A stretch of 64,000 nucleotides of DNA from Gemmatimonadetes bacterium bin94 (GTDB taxonomy: Bacteria > Gemmatimonadota > Gemmatimonadetes > Longimicrobiales > Gaopeijiaceae): the NCBI GenBank assembly GCA_002238865.1, contig MPNE01000021.1, positions 1 to 64,000 of the forward strand. The letters run 5' to 3'. Positions 57,976 to 64,000 of this stretch are shown here, piece by piece (within the stretch, counting starts at the first letter, position 1; each line of letters begins with the position of its first letter). The notes under the pieces were generated by a model. The model was given only the letters and a program-made list of their open reading frames with translations. It made no database searches and was not told where the DNA came from. The translations under genes were made by a program, and so were the position numbers.

Positions 57976-58005
57976 TTGCCCGCTATCGGCCCGTGGCGGT
58001 ATTAT
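57976..58005 (+). promoter_or_regulatory. Candidate promoter of rpsU
   Basis: TTGCCC, an 18-base spacer and TATTAT, about 58 bases before the rpsU start. The -10 is close to consensus and the -35 keeps TTG. Confidence 0.5.
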
Positions 58006-58062
58006 TGGGGCTCCCATGGTCCTGTCTTACGAACATCAACCCTCAAGTGCGGGGTGATCTGG

Positions 58063-58263
58063 TTGGAAGTCTTCGTCAAGGAAAACGAGAGTCTGGAGCG
58101 GGCGCTTCGCAGGTTCAAGCGCAAGGTGCAACGGTCGGGGCTCTATTCGGAGTTGCGAAAGCGCCGGTTCTACGAAAAGCCGAGCGCGCAGCGGAAGCGG
58201 CGGCGGGAAGCTGCGATCCGCCGTGAACGCAGACGACAGCGCAGGTCGACGACCCGCCGGTAG
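58063..58263 (+). CDS. rpsU: 30S ribosomal protein S21
   Basis: A 66-residue basic protein: '[20 protein letters not shown]' and '[16 protein letters not shown]' are typical of S21, with an Arg-rich tail. The start is TTG 58063, chosen because GGGGTGATC, an extended match to the 16S anti-Shine-Dalgarno complement, sits at the right spacing. The ORF track starts further upstream. S21 affects initiation on the small subunit. Confidence 0.94.
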   Translation: MEVFVKENESLERALRRFKRKVQRSGLYSELRKRRFYEKPSAQRKRRREAAIRRERRRQRRSTTRR

Positions 58264-58310
58264 CGTTCTGCCGCCTGCGGTCCCCATCGCCCTGGCCGGC
58301 GACGCGGGAC

Positions 58311-59195
58311 TTACCGGCTGACTTCCAGCGCCACCGGTCCTCCGGGGGTCCAGTCGTAGAACCCGGCCCCCGTCTTTCGTCCGTATCTGCCCATCGCCAC
58401 CAGCCGCTTCAGCAGCGGCGGCGCTGCGTAACGCTCTTCGCGGTATTCGTCGTACATGATCTCCGCGACCTGTGCGAGCGTGTCCAGTCCGACGAAATCA
58501 CAAAGCGTGAACGGTCCCATGGGGTAGCCGCACCCCAGGGTCATCGCCTTGTCGATGTCCCCTATCGTCGCGACTCCCCGCTCCAGCTGCCGGATCGCGT
58601 CTAGCATGTAGGGGACCAGCAGCAGGTTGACGACGAAGCCGGAGTTGTCACGAGCCGCGATGGGCACCTTGCCGACCCGCTCGGCGAAGGCACGGGCCGC
58701 GTCAAAGGTCTCGCGGCTGGTGACGATCGTCCGCACCACCTCGACCAGCTTCATGACCGGCACGGGGTTGAAGAAGTGGAGGCCGACGAAGCGATCCGGG
58801 CGCGACGTGGCCGCGGCCATGTCGGTCACCGTGAGCGAACTCGTGTTCGAGGCGAAGATCGTGCCTTCGGGGCACACGCCGTCGAGGTAGCCGAACAGCT
58901 CGTTCTTGGCTCCCAGCGATTCAATGATGGCCTCGATCACCAGGTCACGGTCGGCGAAGTCGTCCAGCGACGTGGTGAAGGTGATCCTCGCCAGCGTGTC
59001 GTCCCGTGCAGCCGACGTCAGCTTTCCCTTCGAGACGGCGCGATCCAGGGACTTCACCACCCTGCCCCGCCCCGCCGCCAGTGCGGCCTCGTCGATTTCC
59101 CTCGCGACCACATCCAGGCCCGCCCTGGCGGACACCTCGACGATGCCGCTTCCCATGAGGCCGCACCCGGCCACGCCTACTTTCCGGATTTCCAA
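58311..59195 (-). CDS. 3-hydroxyacyl-CoA dehydrogenase (3-hydroxybutyryl-CoA dehydrogenase type)
   Basis: A 294-residue enzyme that oxidises 3-hydroxyacyl-CoA with NAD. Rossmann motif 'VGVAGCGLMGSGI', catalytic His in 'VGLHFFNPVPVMKLVEVV', and the C-terminal dimer domain with 'LGCGYPMGPFTLCDFVGLD'. The start is TTG 59195 with GGGAG 8 bases before it; the ORF-track start adds a non-homologous leader. Length fits stand-alone HBD. It overlaps the end of the upstream membrane-protein gene by 19 bases, and with the thiolase further upstream forms a beta-oxidation or butyryl-CoA/PHB set. Confidence 0.94.
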   Translation of the reverse strand: MEIRKVGVAGCGLMGSGIVEVSARAGLDVVAREIDEAALAAGRGRVVKSLDRAVSKGKLTSAARDDTLARITFTTSLDDFADRDLVIEAIIESLGAKNELFGYLDGVCPEGTIFASNTSSLTVTDMAAATSRPDRFVGLHFFNPVPVMKLVEVVRTIVTSRETFDAARAFAERVGKVPIAARDNSGFVVNLLLVPYMLDAIRQLERGVATIGDIDKAMTLGCGYPMGPFTLCDFVGLDTLAQVAEIMYDEYREERYAAPPLLKRLVAMGRYGRKTGAGFYDWTPGGPVALEVSR

Positions 59196-60058
59196 GTCTT
59201 TTCTCCCTGATCGGTTCCCATCATTTCGCGGGCCACCCCATGGAAGTGACGCCGCACCCACCGCCGCCACGCCGGCGGCGGCGGTTCGAGTCCGTTTTCG
59301 CTCTCAAGGCCGTCCAGGACGCCCTCGACCTCTGCCTGCACCTCACCCATCCTGCGACGAAGCGCCCGCCCCACCACCGCCGCCACCAGCAGCGCGGCCA
59401 CCGCCCCCGACACCACCCCACCACCCAGCGCCAGCGCAATCGGGAGCACGGCCGCCATCCCGACCCCGATGGCGGTACCCACGGCGATCCCGACAATGCC
59501 CCCGCCCACGATCGCCCCACCCCTGTAGTTGGTCACGATCCCCGGGTCCACCTGGATCTCGACCATCGTGGACTGGTCGTCCACCTCATCCAGGCGGACC
59601 TCGACGAGCCGCGAGGAGGCCACGTAGTGCTGCCGGGACGTCGAGCTGGCACTACGGGCCACCCTGGACGCCCAATCGACGGCAGGCCGGTACTGCAGCA
59701 GATCGTCCTTGCGGCGCACCCGCTGCAGGAGCTGCCCCCCTACCATGAATTCGTCCAGTTCGACCCGTATCCGGTCGCGGGGCCGGGAGATGGTCCGGCC
59801 GGCTCGCACGTCACCCGGGGACAGCAGATGCCGCAGCCCCCTGCCCCGCCCGCCCTCGGCCCCATGACCGCGCGCGCGAAATTCGGACAGGGCGCGGCGC
59901 ACATGCCGTTCCGACAGGCCCACCTCGTGCCCGATGCGGACGATTTCGGCCTCCGAGAATCCCCCGTGGGGATCGCCCGGCTCCTCGGCTGCCAGTTCGG
60001 ACGCCCTCCGCATGACTTCGTCGAAGTCACGCCGCGTCAGCGGCCCCCCGTGGCTCAT
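59177..60058 (-). CDS. Membrane protein with N-terminal helical domain, function unknown
   Basis: 293 residues. The first 60 ('RRDFDEVMRRASELAAEE', 'IVRIGHEVGLSERHVRRAL') look like a small DNA-binding-like helical domain, with a helix-turn-helix pattern at 'EVGLSERHVRRAL'. Later come two Gly-rich transmembrane segments ('GGGIVGIAVGTAIGVGMAAV', 'GAVAALLVAAVVG'), then a charged tail. No family that I can name. ATG 60058 lies between two fatty-acid-oxidation genes and its end overlaps the dehydrogenase start, so it is in the same operon. The ORF track's longer start overlaps the thiolase and was not used. Confidence 0.7.
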   Translation of the reverse strand: MSHGGPLTRRDFDEVMRRASELAAEEPGDPHGGFSEAEIVRIGHEVGLSERHVRRALSEFRARGHGAEGGRGRGLRHLLSPGDVRAGRTISRPRDRIRVELDEFMVGGQLLQRVRRKDDLLQYRPAVDWASRVARSASSTSRQHYVASSRLVEVRLDEVDDQSTMVEIQVDPGIVTNYRGGAIVGGGIVGIAVGTAIGVGMAAVLPIALALGGGVVSGAVAALLVAAVVGRALRRRMGEVQAEVEGVLDGLESENGLEPPPPAWRRWVRRHFHGVAREMMGTDQGEKTWKSGK

Positions 60059-60092
60059 GACCCGACCATTGCGGACTCCGTCGCCCCGGACC

Positions 60093-61316
60093 TCAGCAGG
60101 CCTCGACCACGACGGCCGCGCCCTGGCCACCCCCGATGCACGCGGACCCGAGTCCATACCGCCCCCCCCGCCGCCGCAACTCGTGCAACAGGTGGAGCGT
60201 GATCCTGGTTCCCGAAGCCGCCAGCGGATGGGTGATCGCGATCGCTCCGCCATCGACGTTGGTGCGCACCGGGTCGAGGCCGAGCTCCTTCTCGACGGCC
60301 TTGTACTGGGGCGCAAAGGCTTCGTTCACCTCGACCAGATCCATGTCGCCGAGGGTGAGCCCCGCCTTGGCCAGCGCGGCGCGGGCGGCGGGGGCTGGCC
60401 CTATCCCCATGATCCTCGGATCCACTCCGGCGAAGCCCCACGACACCAGCCTGCCGATCGGCGAATTGCCGTTGGCATCTGCCCAGCCCCGCTCCGCGAG
60501 GACCACCGAGGCTGCCCCATCCCCGATGCCACTGGCGTTGCCGGCCGTCACGAGACCGTCCTTCCTGAAATAGGGTCGGAGTCTTGAGAGCGCCTCCAGA
60601 GTCGTGTCGGGACGCATGTGCTCGTCCACCGCGAACTCTGTGGAGCCCTTGCGAGTCCTGACGGTGACAGGGGCGACCTCGGCGTCGTAGCGGCCGGCGT
60701 CCCACGCGGCCCTGGCGCGGCGCTGGCTGGTGACCGCTACCTGGTCCGCTTCCTCCCGGGTCACGTCGTAGCGATCGGCCAGCTCCTCGGCCGTCTGCGC
60801 CATGGTGAGGCCGCAGTGGGAATCCAGCAGCGCCTCCCACAGCAGATCCTGGAAGCCGTTTGCGGCCGGCCCCAGGCGCAACCCTCCCCACCGGGCGCCA
60901 CGAACGATGTGCGGCGCCTGGCTCATGGACTCCGCGCCTCCGCAGAGCGCAACGTCGGTCCCGTCGAGCAAGATCTCCTGCGCCCCGGACACGATGGCCT
61001 GGAAGCCGGACCCACACAGCCGGTTCACCGTGAGCGCGCCGGCTTCCTGGGGCACGCCCGCGCGAAGACCGACGTGCCGGGCCAGGTAGATTGCATCGGC
61101 TGAGGTTTGCAGTGCATTGCCGTAGAAGACATGGCCCACCTGCCCGGGCTCGATGCCGGCCGCCTCCATCGCCGCCTCGGCCGAGAAGACCCCGAGGTCG
61201 GTGGCGGTGAAATCCCTCAGCGACCCGCCGAACGTGCCAAAAGGAGTGCGCTTGCCCGAGAGGAAGACGACCTCCCTGTCGAAGCCCTGCGTGCCCCGCG
61301 AACCCTGGGTTCCCAT
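60093..61316 (-). CDS. Acetyl-CoA acetyltransferase (thiolase)
   Basis: A 407-residue thiolase. The nucleophile Cys is in 'VNRLCGSGFQAIVSGA', the His in 'ITHPLAASGTRITLHLL', and the second Cys in 'GSACIGGGQGAAVVVE'. The usual GHPxGASG reads 'THPLAASG', a small variation that keeps the His. It joins or cleaves acetoacetyl-CoA or longer 3-ketoacyl-CoA. The ATG at 61316 gives normal length. First gene of a set with the membrane protein and dehydrogenase. Confidence 0.94.
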   Translation of the reverse strand: MGTQGSRGTQGFDREVVFLSGKRTPFGTFGGSLRDFTATDLGVFSAEAAMEAAGIEPGQVGHVFYGNALQTSADAIYLARHVGLRAGVPQEAGALTVNRLCGSGFQAIVSGAQEILLDGTDVALCGGAESMSQAPHIVRGARWGGLRLGPAANGFQDLLWEALLDSHCGLTMAQTAEELADRYDVTREEADQVAVTSQRRARAAWDAGRYDAEVAPVTVRTRKGSTEFAVDEHMRPDTTLEALSRLRPYFRKDGLVTAGNASGIGDGAASVVLAERGWADANGNSPIGRLVSWGFAGVDPRIMGIGPAPAARAALAKAGLTLGDMDLVEVNEAFAPQYKAVEKELGLDPVRTNVDGGAIAITHPLAASGTRITLHLLHELRRRGGRYGLGSACIGGGQGAAVVVEAC

Positions 61317-61431
61317 GCCTTGCTCCCGTAACGGTTGTCAAAGGGACTGAAACGTACTTCGTGAACAAGCAGCGGTTCAAGGCACCCCGGCGCAGCAACC
61401 CGCGACCACGGCCGCCCGCGCCGCGTCCGTG

Positions 61432-62481
61432 CTAGGCCAGAAGCCGGTCCGCCATCCACTGCCCTACTTCGCGCGTCGAGGCCGTCCCCCCCAGATCCGG
61501 GGTTGTGAATCCGTCCCGAATCGAGGCGATGATGACGTCGTCCACGTCCTTCGCCGCATCTCCCATGCCCAGATGCGCGAACGCGAGGCTCACGCAGCCC
61601 ACCGCCGCCAGCGGGTCCGCTACGCCCCTGCCGGCGATGTCGGGCGCCGATCCGTGCACCGGCTCGAAGAGCGCCCACGAGCCCGGATTGATGTTGCCGG
61701 AAGGGGCCAACCCCAGCCCGCCCGTAACCTGGGCTCCCAGGTCGCTCAGAATGTCGCCGAAAAGGTTGGACGTGACGACCACTTCGTAGCGCTGGGGACG
61801 ACGGACGAGGTCCATCGCCATGGCGTCCACGTACATGGTGTCCTGCACGATGCCGGGAAACCGGGCCCCGATCTCGGCGAAGACGCGCCGCCAGAGCGCA
61901 CCCTCGTGCGACAGAACGTTGGCCTTGTCCACCAGCGTGACCCGTCTTCGGCCGGTCGCCGCCGCGTGCTCGAAAGCGGCCCGGACGATGCGCTCCACGC
62001 CCTTGTAGGTATTGAGGCTCTGTTCGGTCGCGACCTCGTCTGTCGTGCCGGTCTTGAAACTCCCCCCGAGGCCCGCGTACAGCCCCTCGGTGTTCTCTCG
62101 GAAGAAGACGATATCGGTGCCGGGATCCGGGTCTCGAAGGGGGGAGAGGGCGGGCACGAGAAGCCTGCAGGGACGAAAGTTGATGTACAGGTCCGCGTGG
62201 AAGCGCAAGCCGAGCAGGATGTCTCGGGCGTGCACGTTGTCCGGGACTCTGGGGTCGCCGAGAGCGCCCAGCAGGGCCGCATCGTACTCGCCAACCAGCC
62301 GGTCGCGCTCTTCGTCGGTGATCGTTACGCCGTCGCGCAGGTAGCGGTTCGCGCTCAGGTCCCACCGGTCGAGTGTGACAGCGTGGCCGTGCTTGTCGGC
62401 CGCGGCCGTCATCACAAGCACCGCCGCGCCGATCACCTCGGGGCCGATGCCGTCCCCGCCGATGCACGCGATCCTCGTCAA
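61432..62481 (-). CDS. Isocitrate/isopropylmalate dehydrogenase family enzyme
   Basis: A 349-residue beta-decarboxylating dehydrogenase: 'CIGGDGIGPEVIGAA', 'FFRENTEGLYAGLGG', the catalytic Lys in 'TLVDKANVLSH', and the cofactor region 'FEPVHGSAPDIAGRGVADP'. LeuB proteins usually have a different sequence at the RENTEG site, so isocitrate, homoisocitrate or tartrate/malate-type substrates are more likely than isopropylmalate. The 'GSAPDIAG' pattern favours NAD. The exact substrate cannot be decided by eye. Confidence 0.9.
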   Translation of the reverse strand: MTRIACIGGDGIGPEVIGAAVLVMTAAADKHGHAVTLDRWDLSANRYLRDGVTITDEERDRLVGEYDAALLGALGDPRVPDNVHARDILLGLRFHADLYINFRPCRLLVPALSPLRDPDPGTDIVFFRENTEGLYAGLGGSFKTGTTDEVATEQSLNTYKGVERIVRAAFEHAAATGRRRVTLVDKANVLSHEGALWRRVFAEIGARFPGIVQDTMYVDAMAMDLVRRPQRYEVVVTSNLFGDILSDLGAQVTGGLGLAPSGNINPGSWALFEPVHGSAPDIAGRGVADPLAAVGCVSLAFAHLGMGDAAKDVDDVIIASIRDGFTTPDLGGTASTREVGQWMADRLLA

Positions 62482-62554
62482 GTGGCCGCCGCGTCGAGGT
62501 GGTCGCGGGCGCTGCCCAGCGAATGGGTGGCCGCAAACGGGGCCAAGGGCGCTG

Positions 62555-62959
62555 CTACGGAACCCTCCCGAACATGATGCCGCAGCGAGGGCAGAAGAAA
62601 TCCTTGCCGCGACGGACCAGCGACGGGCCGAGTTCGCCCCGCGGGCACAGTGGATCCAGGCCCTCGTCCGACTGTAGCCTCACCTTCCGCCGCTCCCTCC
62701 ATGTGCTGATCCTCAGGGGGAGCTGAAAGCGGAGCGCGGATGTCTTGCACTCGAAAAGGACCGTGCTGGTCCCATCAGGCTCCTCCCGGACGCCGAGAGC
62801 CTCGAGGAACCCGCCCATCGGAGAGGGTACCTGGCGCCCGGAGCAGTGGAGGCGCTCCATCTTCTTGACTGCTTCCAGTTCGTCGTAGCCGAACCCGACG
62901 GGGGGCGGGAGCTGCTTCCGCTTCCTCTTGCCCGTAGCGGGCTGCGCGGCATCGGTCAT
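62555..62959 (-). CDS. Small protein with C-terminal CxxC motif
   Basis: 134 residues from ATG 62959 (the ORF track runs on upstream as a shadow of the next gene). A basic N-terminus ('GKRKRKQLPPP') precedes 'LEAVKKMERLHCSG', a strand-rich middle, and a C-terminal 'FFCPRCGIMFG', which could bind zinc together with the earlier Cys residues. No known family recognised; a nucleic-acid-binding role is only a guess. It starts 9 bases after the asparaginase-family gene stop. Confidence 0.65.
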   Translation of the reverse strand: MTDAAQPATGKRKRKQLPPPVGFGYDELEAVKKMERLHCSGRQVPSPMGGFLEALGVREEPDGTSTVLFECKTSALRFQLPLRISTWRERRKVRLQSDEGLDPLCPRGELGPSLVRRGKDFFCPRCGIMFGRVP

Positions 62960-62967
62960 CAGTACGC

Positions 62968-63996
62968 TTAACTCCCCCGCTCGAACAGGTAAGCCGAGTC
63001 CTCGTGGCGGGCCTCGCCGTCCATGCACACGGCGAAACGCGCGCCGGACCAGATGGCGGCACCACCGTACTCCCCGTTCTTGTTCACGGCGTAGTAGTTG
63101 ACGTTGAAGTTGGGACGTCCCTCGGGATCCCGGAGCCGGGCTTCCGTGGTGAAGGTGACGACGCGGCGCAACGCCTCCAGGCAGGCGTCGACCGGAGCCA
63201 TCCCCGCTCGCATCAATTCGATCACCGAGTGGGAGCCACACGTCTTGATCACGGCCTCGCCCCGTCCGGTGGATCCGCACGCGCCCACATCGTTGTCGAC
63301 GTACAGCCCCGCCCCGACGATGGGAGAGTCGCCGACCCGTCCCGGGATCTTCCATGCGAGCCCGGACGTGGTGGTCACGCCCGAAAGGTCGCCGTCGCGG
63401 CTGACGATGTTGCAGTTGATCGTGCCCAGCGGCCGCACGCCGTCGTGGGAGTCGAGCAGCGAGGTCCCGTAATCCTCCGCGTCTTCGAACGGAGGCACCC
63501 TGTTCCCCGACTCTTCGGGGGTCAGGTAGTCGTCGCGATCGCTCATGCGCGCCCGCCACTCGATCCATCTCCGCCGCGAGCGCTCGGTTAGCAGGTCCTC
63601 CACCTGGTGGCCCATCGACACGGCGAAGCGTTGTGCGCCCTTGCCGACCAGCAACACGTGGTCGGTGTACCGCATCACGTCCAGCGCCACACGCGAAGGC
63701 GTCTTGATTCCTTCGAGGCAGGCGACCGCCCCCGCCCCCCGGGACGGACCGTGCATCAGGGAAGAATCCAGCTGGACGACACCGTCGAGGTTGGGCAGCC
63801 CCCCGAAGCCGACAGAGGAGTCGTTCGGGTCGCGCTCCACGATGTTCACGCCTTCGACCACCCCGTCGAGCGTGTCGCCGCCTTCATTCACAACGCGTAT
63901 GGCGGTAGTCACGGCTTCAAGTCCGTTGCCACTGGCGACCGCAACGGGCGTCACCATGCTCCTGTGCACCGCGGGAGCGCCTCGCAACGGCTTCAC
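62968..63996 (-). CDS. Glycosylasparaginase-type N(4)-(beta-N-acetylglucosaminyl)-L-asparaginase, start near window edge
   Basis: An Ntn hydrolase of the asparaginase type 2 family. The autocleavage/nucleophile Thr is in 'RPLGTINCNIV', and downstream 'KIPGRVGDSPIVGAGLYVD' and 'GSTGRGEAVIK' hold the substrate-binding residues of glycosylasparaginases. The N-terminal part 'ERDPNDSSVGFGGLPNLDG' fits the alpha subunit. The precursor would cut itself into alpha and beta chains. The first codon in the window is GTG at 63996, four bases from the edge, so the true start and any signal peptide may lie outside. It removes Asn-linked GlcNAc or cleaves isoaspartyl bonds. Confidence 0.88.
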   Translation of the reverse strand: MKPLRGAPAVHRSMVTPVAVASGNGLEAVTTAIRVVNEGGDTLDGVVEGVNIVERDPNDSSVGFGGLPNLDGVVQLDSSLMHGPSRGAGAVACLEGIKTPSRVALDVMRYTDHVLLVGKGAQRFAVSMGHQVEDLLTERSRRRWIEWRARMSDRDDYLTPEESGNRVPPFEDAEDYGTSLLDSHDGVRPLGTINCNIVSRDGDLSGVTTTSGLAWKIPGRVGDSPIVGAGLYVDNDVGACGSTGRGEAVIKTCGSHSVIELMRAGMAPVDACLEALRRVVTFTTEARLRDPEGRPNFNVNYYAVNKNGEYGGAAIWSGARFAVCMDGEARHEDSAYLFERGS

Positions 63997-64000
63997 GGAG

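Overview
The window looks like a piece of a GC-rich, Gram-negative chromosome, most consistent with the phylum Gemmatimonadota. This is inferred from gene content (SusC/SusD outer-membrane pairs, DUF5916 barrel protein, several S9 peptidases and Tat-exported phosphoesterases in a high-GC background with AddAB and a recF-dciA-gyrB block), not from a marker-gene search. Nearly all intergenic gaps are short, many genes overlap by 4 bases (ATGA/GTGA), and TTG or GTG starts are common.

Region 1 (1-6822, minus strand) is a complete histidine operon: hisG, hisC fused to a HAD phosphatase, hisB, hisH, hisF, hisA fused to hisIE, and hisD, which runs off the left edge. The seven genes cover every step from PRPP+ATP to histidine, including the often-missing histidinol-phosphate phosphatase. 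Upstream of hisG lies a candidate attenuator: a promoter, a short His-rich leader ORF and an intrinsic terminator with an 8-T tail. Region 2 (6908-11900) holds a sodium:solute symporter with a small partner, two paralogous small membrane proteins, and a 5'-nucleotidase whose catalytic and C-terminal domains are separate genes. Region 3 (11952-32549) is a peptide or amino-acid-derivative utilisation neighbourhood: M19 dipeptidase, S15 hydrolase and amidohydrolase on the minus strand. On the plus strand are a CoA-transferase, a Tat phosphoesterase, M55 aminopeptidase, DUF5916 protein, SusC, SusD, a small lipoprotein and two S9-type proteins whose triad Asp and His appear to be replaced.

Region 4 (32550-34860) is a decay zone with a broken N-acetylmuramoyl-L-alanine amidase and a broken Phd/VapC-type toxin-antitoxin pair, followed by a secreted protein gene with an operator-like palindrome. 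Region 5 (34886-41406) encodes AddA and AddB. Region 6 (41478-50139) contains two closely related SusC receptors on either side of a SusD lipoprotein and a deoxyhypusine-synthase-like enzyme. Region 7 (50305-55648) is housekeeping: recF, dciA, gyrB, an enoyl-CoA hydratase, ssb and infA. Region 8 (55716-64000) has hypothetical genes, a ribbon-helix-helix protein, an AT-rich gap, rpsU, a beta-oxidation pair (3-hydroxyacyl-CoA dehydrogenase and thiolase) with a membrane protein between them, an isocitrate/isopropylmalate-type dehydrogenase, a small Cys-containing protein and a glycosylasparaginase-type Ntn hydrolase at the right edge.

The strongest leads are the histidine leader and attenuator, the HisC-HAD fusion, the paired S9 proteins without a recognisable Asp/His, and the SusC-SusD-DHS-SusC cluster. 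I saw no rRNA, tRNA, CRISPR array, insertion sequence or prophage.
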